Assembly (NCBI RefSeq): GCF_022631375.1
Contig: NZ_JALBGC010000002.1
Coordinates: 930,001 to 994,000, forward strand
Source: Hymenobacter cyanobacteriorum
Lineage (GTDB): Bacteria > Bacteroidota > Bacteroidia > Cytophagales > Hymenobacteraceae
Direction: 5' to 3'
DNA length: 64,000 bases
Shown here: one piece after another, positions 17,141-25,369 of the stretch
Numbering within the stretch: position 1 is the first letter of the stretch
How the letters are laid out: every line of letters starts with the position of its first letter
Notes under the pieces: generated by a model
Database searches by the model: none
Told to the model about the DNA's origin: nothing
The model's input: only the letters and a program-made list of their open reading frames with translations
Translations under genes and position numbers: made by a program

Positions 17141-18112
17141 TTAGTCGTTCATCACCGGCACGTAGGTGTCCATAAAGGCCGAGGCGGTGCGGTTGTAAGC
17201 GTCGTTGTACTTCTGGCGCTGCTGGTTGAAGGTGGCAATGTGGCCGTTGATGGTCTGCACGTCGGCTTTGGTGAGGTGGTCCTTGTTTTTCATCAGCTCG
17301 GCCATCTGCACAAACTGGTTGGCGCACAGCACCACGTACATGTTGGCGTAGTCGCGGGCCGCGTTGCGGTAAGCCATGTCCTTGCCCCGAAACCCGGGCA
17401 AAGCCGCCAGCTCGGCGGCCGTTTTGTCGGCTTCGGCGCCGACGGCCACCCGGGCGGCTTCGAAGGCGGCGGCATCCTGGGCATTAAGCGCGTCGGAGAG
17501 GCGGGCGGTGAACTTTTGCAGGCGGAAATACGGCAGGAACACCTCGTGCTGGTAGTGGTTCACCTCGTCCACGGCCTTAGCATAGGCCGAGAGCTTGGCC
17601 GACTCGCGGCTGGTACTCAGCGAGAAGCCCTGGGCTTTGGCAAAGCGCTGCTGAGCGGCATCCACGCTGTCGCTCACCACGGCCAGTTTTTTGTTGGCAG
17701 CTTCCTGGGCATCAAAAAAGCGCTGCATGGCTTCGTAGCTGTCGCTGCGGGTGCTGGCCAGGGTATTCACCTGCTTAAAATCAGCCGAATACACGTCCAG
17801 GGTGGTCTTGAAGGCCCGGATGGCCGCCAGCCGAAACTCATCGTTGCCTTTGAAAGCGGCCAGGTGCTGCAGGCGGCTGAGGGCCAGTTTGTTCTGCTCC
17901 ACTACTTCGAGGCGGCGGTTTTCAATCTTGCGGTCGTTTTCGCTGTGCGCCGCTTTGCTGATGTAGCGCAGGTTTTTCTTGAGCAGGTCGACCTGCTCGG
18001 CCACAATGGCGTTGTTGTAGGCGCCCGGGTCCTGGGCAGGTGCTTGTGCCGCGGCAGGCCGGGCAATGGCAGCGAGCAGGTACACGCTGGCAACTTGGGT
18101 AAAAAGACGCAT
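17141..18112 (-). CDS. Exported helical protein of unknown function
   Basis: 323 residues. The ATG at 18112 opens a signal peptide (MRLFTQVASVYLLAAIARPAAAQ); an in-frame TTG two codons upstream is less likely. The mature protein is almost entirely helical. A YNNAIVAEQVDLLKKNL start and an AYRNAARDYANMY stretch recall the loosely defined YiiG/DUF3829 and LIC11966-type surface proteins. I would not assign a family firmly. It sits between the SPFH gene and a TonB-like gene, all on the minus strand. Confidence 0.6.
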   Translation of the reverse strand: MRLFTQVASVYLLAAIARPAAAQAPAQDPGAYNNAIVAEQVDLLKKNLRYISKAAHSENDRKIENRRLEVVEQNKLALSRLQHLAAFKGNDEFRLAAIRAFKTTLDVYSADFKQVNTLASTRSDSYEAMQRFFDAQEAANKKLAVVSDSVDAAQQRFAKAQGFSLSTSRESAKLSAYAKAVDEVNHYQHEVFLPYFRLQKFTARLSDALNAQDAAAFEAARVAVGAEADKTAAELAALPGFRGKDMAYRNAARDYANMYVVLCANQFVQMAELMKNKDHLTKADVQTINGHIATFNQQRQKYNDAYNRTASAFMDTYVPVMND

Positions 18113-18151
18113 AAGCAAAAGAGGAAAGAAAATTGGAGGTAAAAAACTGAA

Positions 18152-18919
18152 TTATTGCAGCTTGAAGCTGACCGGAATGGTGAAGAAAATATCAACCGGC
18201 TCGCCCAGCATTTTGCCGGGCTCGAAACGGCCCAGGGCCCTCACGGCATCGAGCACGGTGGCATTGAACAGCGGCGAGGGCGATTTCAGAATGCGCACGT
18301 TGCGCACAAAGCCCGCGTCGTCGACCAGGAAAGTGGCGAACACCCGGCCGGATTTCTGCTGCAGCAGGGCGTCGGGTGGGTAGCTCACGCGGCTGGCCAC
18401 CGCGGCAACGATGACTTGGTCGCCCCCACCGTTCAGGGTGGGTTTCACCTGGGTTTGCCGGTCGTATTTCAGCGGTTTGCCCTCGGGCGTGAAAGCGACG
18501 CCGGAGTTGCCGAAAAAGCCGCTTTTCAGGTTCGTGCGGCAGCGCACGCTGCCCGAGCGGTAGTATTGCACGTAGGGCTCTACCGGCACATCGTTCTGGT
18601 AGCGGCAGCGGCTTTTCACTTCCCCGGTTTCGTAGTAGCTGGTTTCGGGGCCTTGCTTGATGCGCTGGGTGAAATCGAGGTAGGCCACTTCGCGCCGCAG
18701 CCGGCCCGACGGGTAGTAAATGCGCAGCTGCCCGCCGGCCGGGCTCTGGAAAACCATTTCCTCGCGGTGGTCGGCGCTGTCGGCGTGGGCCACGAGCCGG
18801 CCCTGGGCATTGTAGTAGCTGGCCTGGCTGGCCGGCACGGCGGTGGGCAGCGCCTGTGCCCCTGCCGCGCCGGCCCACAGCCCGCACAGCGCCCAGATGG
18901 AGGCCGAAAGTTTCTTCAT
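18152..18919 (-). CDS. TonB-C-terminal protein with MORN-like repeats
   Basis: 255 residues with a signal peptide ending near GAAGAQA. Residues 45-115 contain YwqK/MORN-like repeats (LRIYYPSGRLRRE, YYRSGSVRCR). The C-terminal ~90 residues are a TonB-like energy-transducer domain (VFATFLVDDAGFVRNVRILKS, with FEPGKMLGEPV near the end). The ATG at 18919 is clear. It has the same architecture as the genes at 15.1 and 19.1 kb but low identity by eye, so these are old paralogues. True TonB proteins have an N-terminal membrane anchor; here the N-terminus looks cleavable. Confidence 0.75.
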   Translation of the reverse strand: MKKLSASIWALCGLWAGAAGAQALPTAVPASQASYYNAQGRLVAHADSADHREEMVFQSPAGGQLRIYYPSGRLRREVAYLDFTQRIKQGPETSYYETGEVKSRCRYQNDVPVEPYVQYYRSGSVRCRTNLKSGFFGNSGVAFTPEGKPLKYDRQTQVKPTLNGGGDQVIVAAVASRVSYPPDALLQQKSGRVFATFLVDDAGFVRNVRILKSPSPLFNATVLDAVRALGRFEPGKMLGEPVDIFFTIPVSFKLQ

Positions 18920-19063
18920 AACAAACCCAATACGGGTCGGTAGCCAGCCCGTCCGAATTTACCTCGGCGGAGCTGGCCGTACCACTCGCCAGATGAAAAG
19001 TTGAACTATAATTTCTGTAGCTTACCTTCAACGACCAACTGGCCAACAGGCGCTTACGCCCGG

Positions 19064-19888
19064 TCAATTATCCCAAACCCGAAAATTGATGGGCACCGTC
19101 AGCTCGTAGGCCACGGGCTCCCCATCGAGCAGGGCTGGCCGGAAGGCTTTGAGGTGGGCCACATTCCATTCGGCCTCCTGCTGCAGGCGCTGAAAACCGT
19201 CGAGAACGTGCCGCGGATAGGTGTGCTGGGGTTTCCAGGGCATGGCGTGCACCTGCTCGACCCGCCCCTGCTCGTTCACCGTGAACCGCACGAGAATACG
19301 GGCATCCATGCCCATCTGGGCCACTACTTCGGGAAACACGCCCTTGTGCACGGCCGCGTGCGCCACGGCCTGCATGTCGCCGGCACCTTCGGAATACACC
19401 GGCGGCTGCAGGTAGTCGAAGTACGGCACCGGCTGGCCATCGGGCCCGAAACACTCGCCCGCCGTGCGCGTGGCACGCACGTACCGGTCGCGGCGGCGCA
19501 GGGTGGCATCGGGGTAGTACACCAGCAGCTCGCCGTGGCGCTGGCCCGCCAGGTAGTCTTCCTTGGTGTGCAGCTGCCCGCTGGGGTACCAGGTAGTGCT
19601 GGCGCCGTGGCGGATTTTCAGGCGCAGGTGGCCGTAGGCGGTTATCGACTGCAGCTTGCCTGCCGCGTCGTACTTGCGCACGGTGCCCACGAGGCTGTCG
19701 CGGCGCGTGGTTTCGAGCCGGTAGCTGGCGCCTTCGGCCGAGGGCAGCCGGCGGTGCGCGGCACTGTAGTATTCGACGGTTTTTGGTACGGGCGCGCTGG
19801 CCGTTTCCGGCTCGGTTTGCGCCACGGCCGGGGCGGCCGCAAGCAATAATCCGGGCAGCGCCCGCAGGACGCCCCAAAACTTGTTCAT
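19064..19888 (-). CDS. TonB-C-terminal protein with MORN-like repeats
   Basis: 274 residues from the ATG at 19888, which begins the signal peptide MNKFWGVLRALPGLLLAAAP. The frame is open to 20038, but that extension overlaps the next gene and is not protein-like. MORN/YwqK-type repeats are seen (VRKYDAAGKLQSI, LVYYPDATLRRR). The TonB-like C-terminal domain follows (ILVRFTVNEQGRVEQVHAM, then a VPINF end). A CATCTTTG element at 19960-19967 could be its promoter. It is the third of four related genes. Confidence 0.75.
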   Translation of the reverse strand: MNKFWGVLRALPGLLLAAAPAVAQTEPETASAPVPKTVEYYSAAHRRLPSAEGASYRLETTRRDSLVGTVRKYDAAGKLQSITAYGHLRLKIRHGASTTWYPSGQLHTKEDYLAGQRHGELLVYYPDATLRRRDRYVRATRTAGECFGPDGQPVPYFDYLQPPVYSEGAGDMQAVAHAAVHKGVFPEVVAQMGMDARILVRFTVNEQGRVEQVHAMPWKPQHTYPRHVLDGFQRLQQEAEWNVAHLKAFRPALLDGEPVAYELTVPINFRVWDN

Positions 19889-20030
19889 CGGGTAAAAGCT
19901 GAACGGGTGCGTGGAAGGCCGGGCCGCAATAAAAACGGCAACGGTTGGATACACCGCTTCAAAGATGCTACATTTTGGGGAGTTGTCCAACGCTTTTCTG
20001 CCAGCCGGCAGCCCTTCGGCAACCGTCCGT

Positions 20031-20720
20031 TCAGGCAATGCGGCAGGTGATGGGGATTGTAAACGAAACAGCCACGGCCCGCCGGTTTTGCAGGCCCGGC
20101 TTCCAGCGCCGCTGCCCCACCACCATCACGGCCGCCTGGGCAGCATCGTCGATACTCGGCGACACGCTGTCGATGATGTGAATGTCAGTCACCAAGCCGG
20201 CCGGCGACACCACAAAGCCTACTTTCACCCGGCCTTCCTCCTGGTTGCGCAGCGCCACGGCGGGGTACTTAAACGCCCGCTGAATATCCTGCACCACGCG
20301 CGCCGTGTCGCCGCCCGGGTACCGGGGCATCTGTTCGGTGTAGGTTCCGGAGGCCAGTGGCTCGCAGCAATAATAATCGGTGAGGTGGCCGTCGGTTGTT
20401 TGCCGGCGCAGGCGCAACTCTTCATTGGGGAAGTAGCAGAGCAGCAATAGCTCGTTGCCGCGGTGGGTGCGCTGCCGGCGCACCGGGCCCCAAGGGAAAT
20501 ACCAAGTGCGGCGCTGCCAGGGCTGGCCCGCTTCGTCGAGGCCGGTTTCCAGCTGTTCGGCCAACCACTCGGGGCCGGTATGGCAATTGAATGTGCGACG
20601 AACGACGAGGCCCCCATCACTGGTTTCTTCGGTTCGGTAGGGCTCAACCGGCCCGGCGGCCGGCGGGGTGGGCGGCGGGTTTTCCGCGCCGCCCACGAGT
20701 TTTTTCAGCCAGGCCAGCAT
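20031..20720 (-). CDS. TonB-C-terminal protein, downstream of alaS
   Basis: 229 residues without an obvious signal peptide (MLAWLKKLVGGAENPPPTPP), which differs from its three relatives. The middle contains a diverged repeat region (LLLLCYFPNEELRLRRQ). The last ~85 residues are a TonB-like domain (VKVGFVVSPAGLVTDIHII, then QRRWKPGLQ). It starts a few bases after the alaS stop codon, so the two are very likely co-transcribed. Its 3' end is followed within about 140 bp by the start of the next paralogue. Function unknown. Confidence 0.7.
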   Translation of the reverse strand: MLAWLKKLVGGAENPPPTPPAAGPVEPYRTEETSDGGLVVRRTFNCHTGPEWLAEQLETGLDEAGQPWQRRTWYFPWGPVRRQRTHRGNELLLLCYFPNEELRLRRQTTDGHLTDYYCCEPLASGTYTEQMPRYPGGDTARVVQDIQRAFKYPAVALRNQEEGRVKVGFVVSPAGLVTDIHIIDSVSPSIDDAAQAAVMVVGQRRWKPGLQNRRAVAVSFTIPITCRIA

Positions 20721-20724
20721 GTCC

Positions 20725-23406
20725 TTACAGCGCCGCCGCTACTGCGGCTTCGGCTTTGGCAATGGCCGCGCCCAGCCCGGCCACGTTCTTGCCACCGGCC
20801 GTGGCGAAGAAGGGCTGCCCGCCGCCGCCACCCTGGATTTCCTTGGCCAGCTCGCGCACCAGCGTGGTGGCGTTGAGCTTGCCGGCCTGGGCAATTTCGT
20901 CGGCCAGCATTACAGCCAGCTGCGGCTTGCCATCCACTTCGGCCCCGAGCACCAGCACGAGATTGGGCACGGCCTGGCGCAGGTTGAAGGCCAGGGTTTT
21001 TAGCGCGTCGGCGCTGCCGGCCTGCACCTGGGCGGCCAGGAAATTCACGCCGTTCAGCCCCTTCACCTGGCCCACGAGCTGGTCTTTCTGCTGGTTGATG
21101 CTTTGCTGGGCGAATTGCTCGATTTGCTTGCGCAGGCCGGCAATCTCCTCGCCCTGCTTTTCCAGGCTGGTGAGCAGGTGCTGAGGGTTGCCAAGCGTTT
21201 CGCGCACCTGAGCCAGCAGGTCGAGCTGCGCGTCCACGTAGGCTTCGGCCGCGCCGGCCGTCACGGCCTCGATACGGCGCACGCCCGCGCCCACCGCGCT
21301 TTCGGTCGTAATTTTGAAGTAGCCGATGCTGCCGGTGTTCTGCACATGCAGACCGCCGCACAGCTCCACCGAGTAGTTGCGGTCGAAGGTGATGACGCGC
21401 ACGAAGTCGCCGTACTTCTCGCCGAACAGGGCCATGGCGCCCAGGTTTTTGGCCTCGGCAATGGGCACGTTGCGGCGCTCGTCGAGCGGGATTTGCTGGC
21501 GGATGCGCTCGTTTACCAGCTGCTCAATCTCGCGCAGCTGCTCGTCCGAAACTTTGGTGAAGTGCGAGAAGTCGAAGCGCAGCAGCTTCTCATTCACGAG
21601 CGAGCCTTTCTGCTGCACGTGGCTGCCCAGGATTTCGCGCAGGGCAGCCTGCAGCAGGTGCGTGGCGGTGTGGTTGTTCTTGATGAGCGCGCGGCGGGCG
21701 GCGTCGGGCCGGGCCAGGAATTCCTCGGTCAGTTCCTGCGGCAGCTCCAGCGTGGTGTGGATGATGAGGTCGTTTTCCTTTTTGGTGTCAATCACGCGCA
21801 CCTTGCTCAGGGGCGATTCCAGGTAGCCGGTATCGCCAATCTGGCCGCCGCTTTCGGCGTAGAAGGGGGTTTGGTCGAACACCAGCTGGTATTCGGTTTT
21901 GCCCTTTTTGTCGATTTTGCGGTAGCGCAGCAGGCGGGCCGTGGCCTCGTCCTGGTCGTAGCCCACAAACACGTTCGGGGCGTCGGTTTCGGTCACGGTC
22001 ACCCAGTCGCTCTGCTCGGTTTCCTGGGCGTTGCGGCTGCGGCTTTTCTGCTGCTCCAGCGCCTTTTTGAAGCCTTCCTCGTCCACCGTCAGCCCCTTTT
22101 CGCGGGCGATGAGGGCCGTGAGGTCGAGCGGGAAGCCGAAGGTATCGGAGAGCTCGAAAGCGGTTTTACCGTCAATCACGCCGCCGTTGGCGCGGGTGCT
22201 TTCTTCCAGCGCATCGAGGCGGCGCAGGCCGGTTTCCAGCGTTTTCAGGAAGGCAATTTCCTCCTCCTCAATCACGCGCTGCACGAAAGCCGTCTGGGCT
22301 TTCAGCTCGGGGAAAATGCCGGCCATCTGGTCGGCCAGCACGGGCACCAGCTTGTAGAGGAAAGGCTGCTTCTGATTGAGCGACGAGAAAGCGTAGCGCA
22401 CGGCCCGGCGCAGAATGCGACGGATGACGTAGCCGGCCTTCACGTTGCTCGGCAGCTGGCCGTCGGCGATGGTGAAGGCGATGGTGCGGATGTGGTCGGC
22501 GATGACGCGGATGGCGATGTCCGTTTTCTCGTTTTCGGTGGTAGGTTGGTCCGTCACCTTGGCGGGCGCGGTGCCGTGGTACTCCACGCCTACTTCTTTG
22601 GCAATGAACTGGATGAGCGGCTGGAAAACGTCGGTGTCGTAGTTCGACTTCACTCCCGACACGGCCATCATCAGGCGCTCGAAGCCCATGCCGGTGTCTA
22701 CGCTCTGCTCGGGCAGCTTGATGAGGGACTTGTCGGCCAGGCGCTGGAATTCCATGAACACGTTGTTCCAGATTTCCACCACCTGCGGATGGTCAGCATT
22801 CACGAGCTCGCGGCCGGGGGTAGCGGCGCGCTCCTCGGCGGAGCGCAGGTCGATGTGGATTTCGGTGCACGGGCCGCAGGGGCCAGTGTCGCCCATCTCC
22901 CAGAAGTTGTCCTTCTTGTTGCCGGGCAAAATCCGGTCATCGGTGGTGTAGGTGCGCCACAGGTTCTGGGTTTCGGTGTCGGCGGCGGTGCCGTCCTTCT
23001 GGTCGCCCTCGAAATAGGTGACGTAGAGCCGGTCCTTTTCCAGCTTGTACACTTCCGTCAGCAGCTCCCAGGCCCAAGCAATGGCGTCCTTCTTGAAGTA
23101 GTCGCCAAAGCTCCAGTTGCCCAGCATCTCGAACATGGTGTGGTGGTAGGTGTCGTAGCCTACTTCCTCCAGGTCGTTGTGCTTGCCGCTCACGCGCAGG
23201 CACTTCTGGGTGTCGGCGATGCGCTTATAGGGCGCGGGCTTGTTGCCCAGGAAATAGTCCTTGAACGGGGCCATGCCGCTGTTGATGAACAGCAGCGTGG
23301 GGTCGTCCTTCACCACAATCGGGGCTGAGGGCACGATGTGGTGGCCTTTGCTGGCGAAGAAATCGAGGAACTGCTGGCGAACAGCGGAAGCGGTGGGAAG
23401 TGACAT
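20725..23406 (-). CDS. alaS: Alanyl-tRNA synthetase
   Basis: 893 residues from the ATG at 23406 (MSLPTASAVRQQFLDFFASKGH); an in-frame TTG at 23418 is less likely. It charges tRNA(Ala) with alanine. The class II core is at the N-terminus (FINSGMAPFKDYFLG). The editing domain has the zinc-binding HTATHLL motif and a later CGGLH motif. A C-terminal coiled coil and DHHA1 domain end with a Gly-rich GGGGGQPFFATAGGK motif. Length and order are normal. A TACCTTTG element lies about 115 bp upstream. Confidence 0.97.
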   Translation of the reverse strand: MSLPTASAVRQQFLDFFASKGHHIVPSAPIVVKDDPTLLFINSGMAPFKDYFLGNKPAPYKRIADTQKCLRVSGKHNDLEEVGYDTYHHTMFEMLGNWSFGDYFKKDAIAWAWELLTEVYKLEKDRLYVTYFEGDQKDGTAADTETQNLWRTYTTDDRILPGNKKDNFWEMGDTGPCGPCTEIHIDLRSAEERAATPGRELVNADHPQVVEIWNNVFMEFQRLADKSLIKLPEQSVDTGMGFERLMMAVSGVKSNYDTDVFQPLIQFIAKEVGVEYHGTAPAKVTDQPTTENEKTDIAIRVIADHIRTIAFTIADGQLPSNVKAGYVIRRILRRAVRYAFSSLNQKQPFLYKLVPVLADQMAGIFPELKAQTAFVQRVIEEEEIAFLKTLETGLRRLDALEESTRANGGVIDGKTAFELSDTFGFPLDLTALIAREKGLTVDEEGFKKALEQQKSRSRNAQETEQSDWVTVTETDAPNVFVGYDQDEATARLLRYRKIDKKGKTEYQLVFDQTPFYAESGGQIGDTGYLESPLSKVRVIDTKKENDLIIHTTLELPQELTEEFLARPDAARRALIKNNHTATHLLQAALREILGSHVQQKGSLVNEKLLRFDFSHFTKVSDEQLREIEQLVNERIRQQIPLDERRNVPIAEAKNLGAMALFGEKYGDFVRVITFDRNYSVELCGGLHVQNTGSIGYFKITTESAVGAGVRRIEAVTAGAAEAYVDAQLDLLAQVRETLGNPQHLLTSLEKQGEEIAGLRKQIEQFAQQSINQQKDQLVGQVKGLNGVNFLAAQVQAGSADALKTLAFNLRQAVPNLVLVLGAEVDGKPQLAVMLADEIAQAGKLNATTLVRELAKEIQGGGGGQPFFATAGGKNVAGLGAAIAKAEAAVAAAL

Positions 23407-23519
23407 AAGCAGCGCCAACCCGAAGTTGACGAATGAGGAGAAACCGTTGGATTATCTCCGCCAAATAAGCCGGCAGCAACGCATAGCTGCGAATTTTAGG
23501 CTACTTTTCGGAGTATTTG

Positions 23520-23527
23520 CAAAGGTA
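23520..23527 (-). promoter_or_regulatory. Promoter -7 element of alaS
   Basis: TACCTTTG on the minus strand, overlapping the region just before the divergent MerR-type gene (ATG at 23533). A TACTTTTC on the plus strand at about 23502-23509 may serve that gene, so the two promoters would overlap. Confidence 0.6.
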
Positions 23528-23532
23528 GTCCT

Positions 23533-23904
23533 ATGCCCTATAAAGAGCGCAACATTGAGAAACAGTACTTCACCATTGGCGAAGTAGCCGCTCAGTTCAA
23601 GGTGGCCGAGTCGCTGGTGCGCTTCTGGGAAACCGAATTTGACGAGCTGCGCCCCCGCCGCAGCAAGAAGGGCAACCGCCTCTACACGCCGCAGGACATT
23701 GAGGTGTTCCGCACCATCTACCACCTGGTGAAGGAGCGCGGCTACACCATTCCCGGCGCGCGCGACATGCTCAAGCAAAAGGGCCCGCAGCTGAAGGAGA
23801 AGATTGACGTGGTGCAGAGCCTGGAGAAAGTACGGGCGTTTCTGCTGAGCCTGAAGAAGGAAGTGGAAGCGGCCGGCAAGGCAGAGCCGGACGCTGCTGA
23901 GTAA
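23533..23904 (+). CDS. MerR-family transcriptional regulator
   Basis: 123 residues. The N-terminal winged helix has the MerR signature (YFTIGEVAAQFKVAESLVRFWETEF, followed by NRLYTPQDIEVF). The C-terminal part (about 80-115) is a short coiled coil for dimerisation. There are no cysteines for metal sensing, so the effector is unknown. This short MerR type near dprA is common in Bacteroidota. It is divergent from alaS with overlapping promoters and is followed after 6 bp by dprA, so it is probably co-transcribed with dprA. Confidence 0.9.
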   Translation: MPYKERNIEKQYFTIGEVAAQFKVAESLVRFWETEFDELRPRRSKKGNRLYTPQDIEVFRTIYHLVKERGYTIPGARDMLKQKGPQLKEKIDVVQSLEKVRAFLLSLKKEVEAAGKAEPDAAE

Positions 23905-23910
23905 CCTTTT

Positions 23911-25050
23911 ATGCCGGCGTCTACCACTTCCGACACCCTTTTCCACGAGCTCGCCCTCACGCTGCTGCCCGGCATCGGCCCGCAGCTCACGCGGCAACTG
24001 ATGAGCTACGGCGGCGCGGCCAAAAACGTGCTGATGATGCCGCCCGGCAAGCTCCGGCGCATTCCCGGCGTGGGCGACGCGACCGTGAAAATTCTCACCG
24101 GCAAGGAGCGCGAAGCCGCGTTTCGCAAGGCCGAAGCCGACTTGAAAAAGGCCGAAAAGGACGGCGTGGAAATCATTTTCTACACCAGCAAGCGCTTCCC
24201 CAGCCGTCTCAAGCTGATTCCGGACGCGCCCGCCATTCTCTATTACCAGGGCACGGCCGACTTGAACGCGCCCAAAACCGTGGCCCTGGTGGGCACGCGC
24301 AAAAATACCGACTACGGCCGCGAGCAAACCGAGCGCATCATTGCGGGGCTGGTGCCGCACCGGCCGCTGGTGGTGAGCGGTTTGGCTTACGGCATCGACA
24401 TTATCGCGCACCGCGCCGCCCTGCAGGAAGGCCTCGAAACCGTGGGCGTAATGGCCACGGGCTTGGATAGAATCTACCCGCACACGCACCAGAAAACGGC
24501 CGAGAAAATGCGCGAGCAGGGCGGCCTGCTCACCGAATTCCCGTTCGGGACGCCGCCCGACCGCTACAATTTCCCGGCCCGCAATCGCATCATCGCCGGC
24601 TTGGCCGATGGCACGGTGGTGGTGGAGGCGGCCATTAAAGGCGGCGCGCTCATCACGGCCGAGCTGGCCCTGAGCTACGACCGCGACGTACTGGCCGTGC
24701 CCGGCAACCTGGGCTCGGCCGCCTCCGAAGGCTGCAATGCGCTGATTCGCGACAACAAAGCGGCCCTGTATGCGGAGCCCCGCGACCTGGAGCAGCTCCT
24801 GAACTGGGACGCGGCCCTGCACCAATCGGGCAAGTACAAGCCGGTTCCCTCCTATTCGGCCGCCGATTTCACGGCCGACGAGTTTGGCCTCATCACCGTG
24901 CTGGCCGCCGCGCCCGGCCGCGAAAGCCAGATGGACGACCTAGCCTGGCAGGCCCAGTTGCCCATTCACACCGTGGCGTCGCTGTTGCTGGGGCTGGAAT
25001 TTAGGGGCGTGGTGCGGGCGCTGCCGGGCAAAAAGTTTGCGCTGATGTAG
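23911..25050 (+). CDS. dprA: DNA-processing protein DprA
   Basis: 379 residues. It loads RecA onto incoming single-stranded DNA during natural transformation. A helix-hairpin-helix region is at the N-terminus (LLPGIGPQLTRQL, IPGVGDATVK). The Rossmann-like DprA core has VALVGTRKNTDYG, VVSGLAYGIDIIAH, NFPARNRIIAGLADG, VVVEAAIKGGALIT and VLAVPGN. A C-terminal winged-helix domain (about 310-379) completes it. It is 6 bp after the MerR-type gene. Confidence 0.96.
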   Translation: MPASTTSDTLFHELALTLLPGIGPQLTRQLMSYGGAAKNVLMMPPGKLRRIPGVGDATVKILTGKEREAAFRKAEADLKKAEKDGVEIIFYTSKRFPSRLKLIPDAPAILYYQGTADLNAPKTVALVGTRKNTDYGREQTERIIAGLVPHRPLVVSGLAYGIDIIAHRAALQEGLETVGVMATGLDRIYPHTHQKTAEKMREQGGLLTEFPFGTPPDRYNFPARNRIIAGLADGTVVVEAAIKGGALITAELALSYDRDVLAVPGNLGSAASEGCNALIRDNKAALYAEPRDLEQLLNWDAALHQSGKYKPVPSYSAADFTADEFGLITVLAAAPGRESQMDDLAWQAQLPIHTVASLLLGLEFRGVVRALPGKKFALM

Positions 25051-25369
25051 CAGGCGGGCTGCCAAATAAAGACCCCCGTTCCTGCGCAATTGAATTAGCC
25101 AAATAGCCAGATGATGATTTGAGCCAGATACCCCGGCTAGCGTGTAGCTCGGCTGGCTAACCTAGCAGCGGCAGAAAAGCCCTGCACTCAATTAATCCAT
25201 GCTCTGATATGAAGTATTTTATGATAAAAAATAGTTAACTGCCCACCAGCATGCCAGCCAAGAAAAATATTTATTAAATGATTATAATCACCTTAATTAT
25301 TTAATCGCGGCGTAGCGGTTCGTTTTCTTATTCATTGCAACTTCTAATCTCAATTACCTTTTTTAATTC
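25051..25369. other. AT-rich intergenic region
   Basis: 319 bp with no convincing gene. Its second half is AT-rich and ends with a promoter for the delta-60 repeat gene. No clear terminator for dprA was seen. Confidence 0.5.
25335..25362 (+). promoter_or_regulatory. Promoter of the delta-60 repeat gene
   Basis: TTG at 25335-25337 and TACCTTTT at 25355-25362, 17 bp apart, resemble the Bacteroidota -33/-7 pair. The -7 element ends only 7 bp before the ATG at 25370, so the message should be leaderless or nearly so. Confidence 0.5.

Noticed and set aside
21103-23328. A 741-codon open frame antisense to alaS
   Set aside because: Same cause: third-position GC bias opens the opposite frame. AlaS is complete and conserved.
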